A stretch of 64,000 nucleotides of DNA from Chthoniobacter sp. (lineage in GTDB: Bacteria > Verrucomicrobiota > Verrucomicrobiia > Chthoniobacterales > Chthoniobacteraceae): positions 62,001-126,000 of the forward strand of contig JAIOPH010000023.1 of NCBI GenBank assembly GCA_021414005.1, given 5' to 3'. A program made the position numbers and the translations under genes. Of this stretch, positions 17,470 through 25,262 are shown one piece after another (positions within the stretch are counted from its first letter, which is position 1; every line of letters starts with the position of its first letter). Under the pieces are notes generated by a model. The model was not told the DNA's origin. It did no database searches and worked only from the letters and a program-made list of their open reading frames with translations.

Positions 17470-20022
17470 ATGTCCGAAACCCTGACCCCCATGATGCAGC
17501 AATACCAAGGCATCCGCCGGTCGCTGCCGGCGGATACGCTGCTGCTGTTTCGGCTGGGGGATTTCTACGAGATGTTTTTCGAGGATGCGAAGGAGGCGTC
17601 GGCCATTCTCAATGTGGCGCTGACCAAGCGGAACCTCGTGCCGATGTGCGGCATCCCGCATCACGCGGCGGAGAATTACATCCGGCGGCTGCTCAAGGCG
17701 GGGCGGCGGGTGGCCATTTGCGATCAAGTCAGCGAGCCGGTGAAAGGGCAGATTGTGCAGCGCGAAGTCACGCACATCGTCAGCCCCGGCACGGTCTCCG
17801 ACCTGCATCTGCTCGATGCGAAACGGAACAACTTCCTCGCCGCGATCTACGCCGGGGCGAAAGGCGGGTTCGGGTTCGCCTTCGTCGATCTCACGACCGG
17901 CGATTTCCGCGTCACCGAACTCGCCGACGACGCCGCGCTCGCCGATGAACTCGCCCGCGTCCAACCCGCCGAGGTGCTTGTCGCCGAGGAGCAGGCCGCA
18001 CAGTTTCGCGACGTGCGCGGCGTGGTGGCGCGCGACGGCTACACCTTTCTCCACGACCAGGCGCACTTCACTTTGCGCGAGCATTTCAAAGTGCAGTCGC
18101 TCGAGGGCTTCGGCTGCGACGCCATGCCCGCGGCCATCGGCGCGGCGGGTGCGATCCTGCATTATCTGAAAACGGAGTTGCGGCGCTCGCTGGGCCACAT
18201 CACGCGGCTGGCGGTTTATCAGAACTCGCAGTTCATGGTGCTCGACGCGACGACGCAGGCGAACCTCGAGCTCGTGCAAAACCGCGGAGGCGGGCGCGAC
18301 ACCAGCCTGCTCGGCGCGCTCGACCGCACCGTGACGCCGATGGGCGCGCGCAAGCTCCGCGACTGGATCCTGCATCCCCTTTGCGAACTCCGTGAACTCC
18401 GTGCGCGGCAACAAATGATCGCCGACCTGCTGGCCGAGCCGTTCCTGCTGGGCAACATCCGCGAAACGCTCAAGTCCATCCGCGACATGGAGCGCACCGT
18501 GGGGCGGCTCACGCAGACCGGCGGCAACGCGCGCGATCTGCAAGTGCTGCGCACTTCACTCGAACAAATCCCGCAGCTCAAAAACGACCTCGAAGCGCTG
18601 CAAGGTAGCGCAAGCGTCCCGCTGGCGAGTCCCGGTCCGGCACAAGCTGGAAGCTTGTGCTCCTCTATCGCCGCCGACCTCCATCCGCTCCCGCATCTCG
18701 TCGATTTGCTGGCGAAGGCCATCGTGGATGAACCGCCCGCTTTGACCCGCGAGGGCGGGATGTTTCGCGACGGCTACCACGCGCCGCTCGACGAGCTGCG
18801 CAACGCCGCCCGCGAGGGCAAGGACTGGATCGCCCAGCTCCAGCAGCGCGCCATCGAGGAGACCGGCATCAAGTCGCTGAAAGTCCGCTTCACGTCGGTC
18901 TTCGGCTACTTCATCGAGGTCACGAAATCGAATCTCGCCGCCGTCCCTGCGTCGTGGCATCGCAAGCAAACCGTGGCGACGGGCGAGCGTTTCATCACGC
19001 CGGAGCTGAAGGAAGTGGAGGGCAAAATCCTCGGTGCCGATGAGCGCGCGAAAGCCCTCGAACAGGAGCTTTTCCTCCAGCTCCGCGACGAGGTCATGCG
19101 CGAACTCGCCCCGCTGCAAAGCACCGCCGCCGCCATCGCCACGCTCGACGTGCTCGGCGCGTTTGCGGAAACCGCGCGCCTTTTCGGCTACTGCCGCCCG
19201 GCGCTGAGCGACGACCTCCGCATCGTCATCGCCGATGGCCGCCACCCCGTGCTCGACCAGGCGCTCATCGAGGAAAAATTCGTCCCCAACGACGTGCTTC
19301 TCGACAGCGAAAAGAACCGGCTGCTCATCCTCACCGGCCCGAACATGGCCGGTAAAAGCACCTACATCCGCCAGGTCGCACTGCTCGTGCTCATGGCGCA
19401 GATCGGCAGCTTCCTCCCCGCGAAGAGCGCCGAGATCGGGCTGGCCGACCGCATCTTCACCCGCGTCGGCGCGAACGACGACCTCTCGCGCGGCCAGTCC
19501 ACCTTCATGGTCGAGATGAACGAAACCGCCAACATCACCAACAACGCCACCGCCCGCTCGCTCATCATTCTCGACGAAATCGGCCGCGGCACCTCGACCT
19601 TCGACGGCCTCTCCATCGCCTGGAGCGTCGCCGAGTTTCTCCACGACGAAACCAAGGCGCGCACCCTTTTCGCCACCCACTACCACGAGCTCACCGAACT
19701 CGAAATGACCCGCACCGGCGTGCGCAACTACAACGTCGCCGTGCGCGAGTGGAACGACCAGATCATCTTCCTCCGCAAGATCATCAAAGGCGGCGCCGAC
19801 AAGAGCTACGGCATCCAGGTCGCCCGCCTCGCCGGGCTGCCCGCGTCGATCATTTCGCGCGCGAAAGAAATCCTCTCCAACCTCGAGCAGCACGAACTCA
19901 ACGCCGACGGCAAACCCACCATCGCCGAAGCCCCCGCGCCGCCCAAACACGGCAAGCCGCGCAACAAGGAAAAAGCCGCGCAGGCGATGGCGGAGATGAA
20001 GCCGCAGATGACGCTCTTTTGA
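17470..20022 (+). CDS. mutS: DNA mismatch repair protein MutS
   Basis: Recognises mispaired bases and starts mismatch repair. It has 850 residues. The mismatch-reading motif FYE lies in GDFYEMFFEDA near the N-terminus; the ATPase has Walker A GPNMAGKST at 623-631 and DEIGRGTSTFDGLS; the C-terminus ends with the QMTLF-type tail. Residues about 379-399 (GSASVPLASP then GPAQAGSLCS) do not belong to the family and come from a hairpin-forming repeat inserted in frame between the core helices. The start is fixed by the family N-terminus; the longer in-frame extension overlaps the divergent gene. Confidence 0.97.
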   Translation: MSETLTPMMQQYQGIRRSLPADTLLLFRLGDFYEMFFEDAKEASAILNVALTKRNLVPMCGIPHHAAENYIRRLLKAGRRVAICDQVSEPVKGQIVQREVTHIVSPGTVSDLHLLDAKRNNFLAAIYAGAKGGFGFAFVDLTTGDFRVTELADDAALADELARVQPAEVLVAEEQAAQFRDVRGVVARDGYTFLHDQAHFTLREHFKVQSLEGFGCDAMPAAIGAAGAILHYLKTELRRSLGHITRLAVYQNSQFMVLDATTQANLELVQNRGGGRDTSLLGALDRTVTPMGARKLRDWILHPLCELRELRARQQMIADLLAEPFLLGNIRETLKSIRDMERTVGRLTQTGGNARDLQVLRTSLEQIPQLKNDLEALQGSASVPLASPGPAQAGSLCSSIAADLHPLPHLVDLLAKAIVDEPPALTREGGMFRDGYHAPLDELRNAAREGKDWIAQLQQRAIEETGIKSLKVRFTSVFGYFIEVTKSNLAAVPASWHRKQTVATGERFITPELKEVEGKILGADERAKALEQELFLQLRDEVMRELAPLQSTAAAIATLDVLGAFAETARLFGYCRPALSDDLRIVIADGRHPVLDQALIEEKFVPNDVLLDSEKNRLLILTGPNMAGKSTYIRQVALLVLMAQIGSFLPAKSAEIGLADRIFTRVGANDDLSRGQSTFMVEMNETANITNNATARSLIILDEIGRGTSTFDGLSIAWSVAEFLHDETKARTLFATHYHELTELEMTRTGVRNYNVAVREWNDQIIFLRKIIKGGADKSYGIQVARLAGLPASIISRAKEILSNLEQHELNADGKPTIAEAPAPPKHGKPRNKEKAAQAMAEMKPQMTLF
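18604..18663 (+). repeat. Hairpin repeat inserted in mutS
   Basis: About 60 bases that add some 20 residues to MutS. It contains GTAGCGCAAGCGTCCCGCTG followed by a perfect inverted repeat GCACAAGCT (18640-18648) and AGCTTGTGC (18652-18660). A related GCGTCCCGCTGG core occurs in the non-coding stretch near 54561. It looks like a dispersed REP-like unit. Length is a multiple of three so the frame survives. Confidence 0.5.
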
Positions 20023-20067
20023 TCCCCAAACGTTGGAATGGAGTGTGGTCCTTTCAAAAATGATGCG

Positions 20068-20097
20068 TTGATTGTTCCGAAGCAGGCATCATGATGC
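20068..20097 (+). promoter_or_regulatory. Promoter and operator of vapBC
   Basis: TTGATT, 16-base spacer, CATGAT, then six bases to the vapB ATG. The perfect 12-base palindrome GCATCATGATGC (20086-20097) covers the -10 box, the expected place for an autorepressor site of a VapBC complex. Confidence 0.5.
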
Positions 20098-20101
20098 TTC
20101 C

Positions 20102-20347
20102 ATGAGAACCACCCTGACGCTCGATCCTGATGTTGCCGCCAAGGCGAAGAAAGGCGCCGCCAAACTGCGCAAACCTTTCAAGGAAATCATCAATGCCGCC
20201 CTGCGTGCCGGACTGGAGGAGATTCTTTCGCCCGCGGCGGCGAAACCGTATCGCACCAAGCCGCACGCGATGGGCCTCCGCCGGGGCTTCAGCTACGACA
20301 ATATCTCGGAGTTGCTCGCTGCGGCCGAGGGGGAGGAGCACGCGTGA
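20102..20347 (+). CDS. VapB-like antitoxin (ribbon-helix-helix)
   Basis: Small antitoxin of 81 residues. The N-terminus MRTTLTLDPDVAAKAKKGA and following helix look like a ribbon-helix-helix DNA-binding domain; the C-terminal part (GLRRGFSYDNISELL) would wrap the toxin. It probably neutralises the adjacent PIN-domain RNase and represses the operon with it. Its stop overlaps the toxin's GTG start by four bases. A palindrome overlaps the promoter just before the ATG. Confidence 0.8.
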   Translation: MRTTLTLDPDVAAKAKKGAAKLRKPFKEIINAALRAGLEEILSPAAAKPYRTKPHAMGLRRGFSYDNISELLAAAEGEEHA

Positions 20348-20775
20348 TCCTCGTGGACGCCAACCTTCTGCTCTACGCCGAGGACAGCACATCCGAACAT
20401 CATCAAGCCTCGCGGACATGGTGGGATAGCCAGCTCAGCGGCGCAGATGCCGTCGGACTCTGCTGGCCGGTGCTGAATGCCTTCATCCGCATCGCGACAA
20501 ATCCGCGGCTTCACCAGCGTCCGCTCACCCTCAAGGAGGCGACCGCGCGGGTGCAAAGCTGGTTTGAGCAACCCTGCGTGCGCATCGTCCAACCCACCGA
20601 CGGGCATTGGACATTCTTTCAACAAATGCTCCGCGGTGGAAATGCGCTCGGCAACCTCGTCACCGACGCTCACCTCGCGGCGCTCGCTGTAGAGCATAAC
20701 TGCGCGCTCTATTCCACCGACGCCGATTTCTCCCGCTTCCCGGGGCTCAAATGGGAGAACCCCATCGCGCAGTGA
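20344..20775 (+). CDS. VapC-like PIN-domain toxin
   Basis: Predicted ribonuclease toxin of 143 residues with a PIN domain. The acidic residues that bind metal are present: Asp5 in VDANLLLY, Asp108 in VTDAHLAALA and Asp126/Asp128 in STDADFSRF. The usual middle glutamate lies in a segment here reading PVLNAFIRIATN, as in a recognised VapC subgroup. It starts with GTG inside the antitoxin stop codon, so it is translated only after the antitoxin. Typical targets are tRNA or rRNA; the target here is unknown. The pair belongs to an accessory island downstream of mutS. Confidence 0.85.
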   Translation: MILVDANLLLYAEDSTSEHHQASRTWWDSQLSGADAVGLCWPVLNAFIRIATNPRLHQRPLTLKEATARVQSWFEQPCVRIVQPTDGHWTFFQQMLRGGNALGNLVTDAHLAALAVEHNCALYSTDADFSRFPGLKWENPIAQ

Positions 20776-20811
20776 GGCTCCCTTCTTCGTCCGAAACGGA
20801 CTGGTGACTCG

Positions 20812-20925
20812 GGACGCAGCCAACTCAAGGCTGTGGTGAAGTATGTCAGCGAGCAGGAGCGGCATCATCGGCGGGTGCTGGCGAAATACGGGGTCGAGTT
20901 TGATGAGCGCTATGTCTGGGACTGA
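20812..20925 (+). pseudogene. C-terminal remnant of a REP-associated (IS200-like, Y1) transposase
   Basis: One frame ends with KYVSEQERHHRRVLAKYG and then VEFDERYVWD before TGA, which is the characteristic C-terminus of REP-associated tyrosine transposases of the IS200/IS605 superfamily. Only about 37 codons remain, without start codon, HUH motif or catalytic tyrosine, so the gene is dead. It stands directly before a large palindrome, which is probably the structured DNA end of the same element. Confidence 0.65.
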
Positions 20926-20938
20926 CGCGCCGCCGGTG

Positions 20939-21181
20939 GATGAGTCGCGCCGTTGGCGCTGGCGCGGGCGTTGACGATGCACCTGGGGCGATGCCCGAGG
21001 CTGGGATGAGAGGACGCCGTTGGCGTCGGGATCAGGCGAGAACGACCACCGGGACGGGAAGGGCGAAAGCCCAAGTGGAATGAGTCTCCGTAGAGCGCCA
21101 AAGGCGCATCCTCATTCCAGCCCGGGGCATCGCCCCAGGAAACCCGCATCGCCAGCGCCAGCGCTGAAAGCGCGACTCATC
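20939..21181. repeat. 243-bp imperfect palindrome (RAYT-associated element end)
   Basis: The ends GATGAG (20939) and CTCATC (21181) open a long inverted repeat. The best-matched inner arms are 20982-21010 and 21111-21139, which agree at 26 of 29 positions (core CCTGGGGCGATGCCC). Smaller hairpins nest inside: GACGCC-GTT-GGCGTC, GCGCC-AAA-GGCGC, and a central GGGC-GAAA-GCCC at 21061-21072 with a GNRA-type loop. Open frames through it are by-products. From here to the FRG gene (21182-21322) I see no gene. Confidence 0.7.
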
Positions 21182-21322
21182 TCCCCGGCCACGAGGCACA
21201 CCTTCCCCGGCAATGGCGCGTTCCGAAGCCCGCAGTTTCGGAACGAGGCGGAACAACCACCAACGCAAGCGGCCTGTGTCGCAATTCCAGCCACTCCCAC
21301 TTGGCCGGAAGATGGTCTTTGA

Positions 21323-22174
21323 TCAATGCTTGTCAGTCTTCCGCCGTTTCCGTTCGACCATTTCTTGTGTCTCCCAGTTAACGTGACCCGCCACACCATC
21401 CGCATCCGGGTAAATGAACTCATCCGAAAAACCATAGTCATCCAGATGCGCACGCAGTTCGCGTTTCAACGAAGCTGGGATAATCAGGACCGAGAGATTC
21501 GGAGTTCCCGGCATATACGGGATTTCCGCGACCGTCAGCCCAGCTTCTGGTGGCCAATGAACAGTGAAGGCACCGCGCTGATTTAACATTCGCGCGTCAA
21601 ACGCGCGCGTTATTACCGCTCGCCCATGAAGCTCCTTCATCTCGCCTTGAAGGTAGTCAGCATCGACTCCATTTGCGTCAACTTCACCCGAATCGAGGAT
21701 CCGAGACCAAAGTAGCGCTTGGTCGCTACCTCCGACTGGTAGCTTCGCGCGCTTAACATCAATAAATCCGTGCGGACTATAGCAGAAAACACACCCATCG
21801 ACTTCAGGGAGCTCACGAATAGCAAAGTATGTCGCGACAAGAGGATTGAGTGACCAATCTAGAAGTCTTGTCGCGAGCCCATGATGCTGTGCGTATGCGA
21901 GGGCTTCATAATCGTTTGGAGGCAGATCAGGAGCGAAAGGGAAAACCTTCCTCATCCAGTGGCCAAACCGAGCGAGATCACGAAACCGAAGTGGATTATC
22001 GGCTCGGATAATATCTGCCAGAAAATATTCCGGTCTGCCTGCCTTCGGAATTAAAGGCCATCGAGAATCTCCCTGTCCGCGGAAAAGCCATCCAGCTCCT
22101 CCATGCGGGCGATAACCACGGAATAGTTGATGGAGCGTCTGTAGGTCGTCGAGTTTGTATGCTTTGGGTTGCAT
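21323..22174 (-). CDS. FRG domain protein
   Basis: A 283-residue protein named for its FRG motif, found at residues 31-33 within GWLFRGQGDSRWPL. A second family block is QHHGLATRLLDW at 96-107, followed by NPLVATYFA. The biochemical role of FRG domains is not established; such genes are often found in mobile or defence-related regions. The ATG at 22174 has a clear Shine-Dalgarno (AAGGA), unlike most genes here, and base composition looks lower in GC than in neighbours, both suggesting acquisition. Longer frames upstream are not supported. It lies next to a dead transposase and vapBC. Confidence 0.8.
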   Translation of the reverse strand: MQPKAYKLDDLQTLHQLFRGYRPHGGAGWLFRGQGDSRWPLIPKAGRPEYFLADIIRADNPLRFRDLARFGHWMRKVFPFAPDLPPNDYEALAYAQHHGLATRLLDWSLNPLVATYFAIRELPEVDGCVFCYSPHGFIDVKRAKLPVGGSDQALLWSRILDSGEVDANGVDADYLQGEMKELHGRAVITRAFDARMLNQRGAFTVHWPPEAGLTVAEIPYMPGTPNLSVLIIPASLKRELRAHLDDYGFSDEFIYPDADGVAGHVNWETQEMVERKRRKTDKH

Positions 22175-22292
22175 CGATTCCTTGTAGGAAAGAACTCTGC
22201 CGATTGCACGGATCGCGTTGCAAATTGCGGTGCCTGCTCGCGCCGACGTTGATTTCTCCGGCGCGGTCGAGATGCTCGGCGCTCGCAAATTT

Positions 22293-23084
22293 ATGTTTTT
22301 CCGCTTCCTCCGCCCGCTCGCCGTTTCGCTCATCTGCACCGCGTCCGCTTTCGCCGAGGAGGCGCCGAGTTCCGCGGCGATCCCGGTGGCGCAGCCGGGA
22401 ATGGAGAAGCGGCATGCGGAGAAGGTGGCGGCGGTTCGCGCGCACAAGTTTGACCTGATGCTGATCGGGGATTCGATCACGCATGGGTTCGACAATCCGG
22501 AGTTCAAGGCGGTGTGGGAGCAGTTTTTCGCGCCGCGGAATGCCATCTGTCTGGGGTACAGCGGCGGGCGGACGGAGAACATCCTGTGGAATCTGGCGAA
22601 CGGGGAGCTGGAGGGGCAGTCGCCGAAGGTGGCGGTGCTTCTCATCGGGACGAACAATTCGGATGACGCGAACTACAAGGTCGTCCACACGCCGGAGCAG
22701 ATCGCGGAAGGGACGGCGGCGATCGTGAAGCTGCTGCGGGAGAAATGTCCGGCGACGAAGATCCTACTGCTGCGGATTTTTCCGCGGACGAACGTGTATA
22801 AGAAGCCCGACGGCACCGAGCGCGGGAGCGCGGAGAAGCGCTTCGCCACGAACCTGCGCGCGGGCGAACTGGTGGCGAAGCTCGCCGATGGAAAGAGCGT
22901 GTTCTTTCTCGATGTGAACCACGTTTTTCTCCGTGCCGACGGGACGCTCGATCCGAAACTGATGCCCGACCAGCTCCACCCGTCGCCCGACGGCGCGCTG
23001 GCCTGGGCGCGGGCGATGGAGCCGGTGCTTTCCGAGCTTTTCGGCGACCAGCCGCGCGTCCCGCCGGGAGCCGTGACACCGTAG
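22293..23084 (+). CDS. Secreted SGNH/GDSL-family esterase
   Basis: A 263-residue exported hydrolase of the SGNH fold, related to platelet-activating-factor acetylhydrolase-like esterases. A signal peptide covers residues 1 to about 21. The catalytic Ser61 is in IGDSIT; block II glycine in GYSGGRTENILWNL; block III Asn in IGTNN; and the Asp/His pair in DQLHPS. Likely substrates are acetyl or acyl groups on glycans, but this is not shown. The ATG at 22293 starts the signal peptide; an ATG at 22272 is possible. It is divergent from the FRG gene. Confidence 0.85.
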   Translation: MFFRFLRPLAVSLICTASAFAEEAPSSAAIPVAQPGMEKRHAEKVAAVRAHKFDLMLIGDSITHGFDNPEFKAVWEQFFAPRNAICLGYSGGRTENILWNLANGELEGQSPKVAVLLIGTNNSDDANYKVVHTPEQIAEGTAAIVKLLREKCPATKILLLRIFPRTNVYKKPDGTERGSAEKRFATNLRAGELVAKLADGKSVFFLDVNHVFLRADGTLDPKLMPDQLHPSPDGALAWARAMEPVLSELFGDQPRVPPGAVTP

Positions 23085-23099
23085 GGTCGCGACCTCTCG

Positions 23100-23128
23100 C
23101 CGCACCGCGGGATCTATCGCGGGTGCGG
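23100..23128 (+). terminator. Stem-loop after the GDSL gene
   Basis: CCGCACCGCG and CGCGGGTGCGG pair with one bulge, 16 bases after the GDSL stop. No T-run follows, so it may be a factor-dependent terminator or 3-prime stabiliser. Confidence 0.3.
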
Positions 23129-23239
23129 AGCCGGTCGGGAAGCACCGCGCTGCCGGGCTGGTGCGGGAGTGCATGGCGTGGGTGAGAGAGGGAGTCGAAA
23201 GCCGTTGACGTGTTTTTTTCCAACTGGCAAAGCGGGCGC

Positions 23240-23743
23240 GTGAAATTTCTCTCCCAAACATTCTTCTTACTGGCCGCGTGTGTGGTTCTGACTCCGGCAT
23301 TCGCAGCCGATGAAAAAAGCGGCGGCAAGCTGACCATCGAAATTCCTGCCGAGGTGCAGACAACGATTGACCGGGAAAAGGCCGACGGAAAGGTGCTCGA
23401 TTTTAAGCGTGTGAACGAGAGTGACGGCACGACTTACGTGGTCGGGTTGCTGATTGATGGCGCGCACTACGCGCTGAATCTGGATTCCGGTGGGCGGGTG
23501 ATGCGCAAGGAACTGGATGAGGTGGAGCCAGGCGGCAAGCCGGCAACGCTGGAGACGATTCCGCTGCCGGTGCGGAAGACGATTTTGCGCGAGGCGCACG
23601 GCGCGGAGATCAAGGAAATCGACGTGACCGAGGTGAGGAAGACATTCTCCGTGGAGGTGAGTTATGACGGGCGAAAATTCCGCATTGATGTGGACGCGGC
23701 GGGCCGGTTGGTGCGGAAGGAAGTGATCAACGACGGCAACTGA
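23240..23743 (+). CDS. Secreted PepSY-like protein
   Basis: A 167-residue exported protein with a signal peptide ending at TPAFA. Two similar halves follow the pattern of PepSY-like repeats: one around DREKADGKVLDFKRV with LNLDSGGRVMRKELDE, the other around EVRKTFSVEVSYDGRKFRID with VDAAGRLVRKEV. Such domains are found in protease inhibitors and periplasmic sensors; no function can be fixed. I prefer the GTG at 23240, which gives a compact signal peptide; a GTG at 23210 is an alternative. A TTGACG box lies 35 bases upstream. Confidence 0.65.
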   Translation: MKFLSQTFFLLAACVVLTPAFAADEKSGGKLTIEIPAEVQTTIDREKADGKVLDFKRVNESDGTTYVVGLLIDGAHYALNLDSGGRVMRKELDEVEPGGKPATLETIPLPVRKTILREAHGAEIKEIDVTEVRKTFSVEVSYDGRKFRIDVDAAGRLVRKEVINDGN

Positions 23744-23760
23744 GCCACTCCTTTTTACCG

Positions 23761-24231
23761 GTGAAAATCTTCGCGAAATCCTTTTTTAGTGCCGCCGTGC
23801 TGGCGACCCTCGTCCTGAGTGCGGGTTGCGTCGGGCAGTCGGGCAAGGCCAGCCAGCGGGCGGCGAAATTTCTCATGGAAAACAAATCGAAAGAAGGCGT
23901 GCAGACGCTGCCCAGCGGACTGCAATACAAGATCATTAATGACGGCACCGGACGGACGCCGACGCTTGCCGACACGGTGAGCACGCACTACCGCGGGACG
24001 CTGCTCGACGGCACCGAATTCGACAGTTCCTACAAGCGCAACGCGCCGGCGGAATTTCCGGTCAGCCGCGTGATCAAGGGCTGGACGGAAGCGCTCCAAC
24101 TAATGAAGGAAGGTGCGAAATGGATTCTCTACGTCCCGCCGAATCTGGCTTACGGCGAGCGCGGGGCGGGCGGCTTGATCGGGCCGAATGAAACGCTGGT
24201 TTTCGAGATCGAGCTGCTGCAGGTGAAGTAA
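23761..24231 (+). CDS. FKBP-type peptidyl-prolyl isomerase lipoprotein
   Basis: Isomerises Xaa-Pro bonds to help exported proteins fold. It has 156 residues: a lipoprotein signal with lipobox LSAGC (Cys23), a short linker, then one FKBP domain with DTVSTHYRGTLLDGTEFDSS, VIKGWTEALQLMKEGAKW, and IPPNLAYG-like VPPNLAYGERG. The end FEIELLQVK is the usual last strand. It would sit on a membrane facing the periplasm. The GTG start lies 17 bases after the PepSY-like gene, so the two are probably co-transcribed. Confidence 0.92.
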   Translation: MKIFAKSFFSAAVLATLVLSAGCVGQSGKASQRAAKFLMENKSKEGVQTLPSGLQYKIINDGTGRTPTLADTVSTHYRGTLLDGTEFDSSYKRNAPAEFPVSRVIKGWTEALQLMKEGAKWILYVPPNLAYGERGAGGLIGPNETLVFEIELLQVK

Positions 24232-24237
24232 CGGGCG

Positions 24238-25194
24238 CTATTTCAAAAACAGCCAGAGCGTCTGCGCGCCGGCGTGGAGGGGGATGTCGGGCAGCGGGGG
24301 TTCCGTGTGGAAGTCGGCGGTGCGGCGCACGCCTTTGAGCGCGAAGCGGGCGGTGGTCTCGAGCGCGCGGCGGTCGAGGCGTGTGCAGTTGGTGGAGAGC
24401 AGGATTTTCGCGCGTGGCGCGGCGAGTTCGAGGGCGGCGGCGAGGAGCGCTTCGAGGTCGCGTTCGGCTTGAAATTTCCGGCCTTTGTGGCCGCGCGAAA
24501 ACGTCGGCGGATCGAGGATGATGGTGTCGAAGCTCTCGCCTTTCCGCGCGAGGCGCGGGAGCACGTCGAGCACGTCGTCAGCGTAAAAGCGGTGGCGACT
24601 TTCTCCGGCGGTGGCGAGGCCGTTGAGCGCGAAATTCTCCCGCCCGCGGTCGAGCGACTTTCTCGACAGATCGACACTCACGGTCTCAGCGCCGGCGAGC
24701 GCGGCGGTCACGGAAAACGAGCAGGTGTAGGCAAAGGTATTCAGCGCCCGCCGCGCGACGCTGCGCCGGACGAGGGCGCGGTTGGCGCGCTGGTCGATGA
24801 ATAGCCCCGCCGAATATCCGGCGGCGAAATCCAGGCCGAAACGCATTCCATTTTCCCGCACCACCGTGGTGAGTGGCGTGGCGGCATCGCCCGCCAGCAG
24901 TACCGGCGCGGCGCGGTCTTCGTTGTGCCGGGGGAGGTGCTTGCCAAAGACGCGCGCCGGGGTGAAGGCGTGGCCGGCTGACCATTCGCGGAGGCCGGTC
25001 TGCGCGGCTTCGAGCGCGGCGGCGTCCTTGTGGGAAATCAGCACGTCGGAGCCAAAGCGCTCGACCCAAAAATCCGGTGTCGAGCAGAGCCGGTGGGCGT
25101 CTGTTTCCGTCGCGGAAAATCCCGCCAGCAGCGCATCGCCGAGCCACGGCGCAGACGGTTTTTGTAAAGATGGGAAAAGCGCGGGGCGGCTCAC
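24238..25194 (-). CDS. Class I SAM-dependent methyltransferase, RlmI/RlmL-C type
   Basis: Probable rRNA methyltransferase of the COG1092 group. The C-terminal catalytic domain shows NTFAYTCSFSVTAALAGAE (SAM site), VDLSRKSLDRGREN, and the active-site motif ILDPPTFSRGHKG, followed by AERDLEALLAAALEL, very like RlmI and the C-terminal half of RlmL. The likely target is a 23S rRNA base. The start is uncertain: the frame opens at a GTG (25260) only two bases from the divergent gene, a TTG lies at 25236, and the GTG at 25194 leaves space for promoters. Convergent with the FKBP gene. Confidence 0.8.
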   Translation of the reverse strand: MSRPALFPSLQKPSAPWLGDALLAGFSATETDAHRLCSTPDFWVERFGSDVLISHKDAAALEAAQTGLREWSAGHAFTPARVFGKHLPRHNEDRAAPVLLAGDAATPLTTVVRENGMRFGLDFAAGYSAGLFIDQRANRALVRRSVARRALNTFAYTCSFSVTAALAGAETVSVDLSRKSLDRGRENFALNGLATAGESRHRFYADDVLDVLPRLARKGESFDTIILDPPTFSRGHKGRKFQAERDLEALLAAALELAAPRAKILLSTNCTRLDRRALETTARFALKGVRRTADFHTEPPLPDIPLHAGAQTLWLFLK

Positions 25195-25262
25195 GGAATG
25201 GCCGAGAGAACTGATTGCATCGCTTGGTGAGTTCAAGTAGTTTCGCCCCCTTTTCCGCACCC

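Noticed and set aside
17371..18543. In-frame N-terminal extension of the glycosyltransferase into mutS
   Set aside because: Antisense to conserved MutS sequence; family similarity begins at the ATG at 17370.
20910..21322. Small open frames on both strands in the palindrome region
   Set aside because: They arise from the inverted-repeat DNA and carry no domain; the structure is better read as a mobile-element end.
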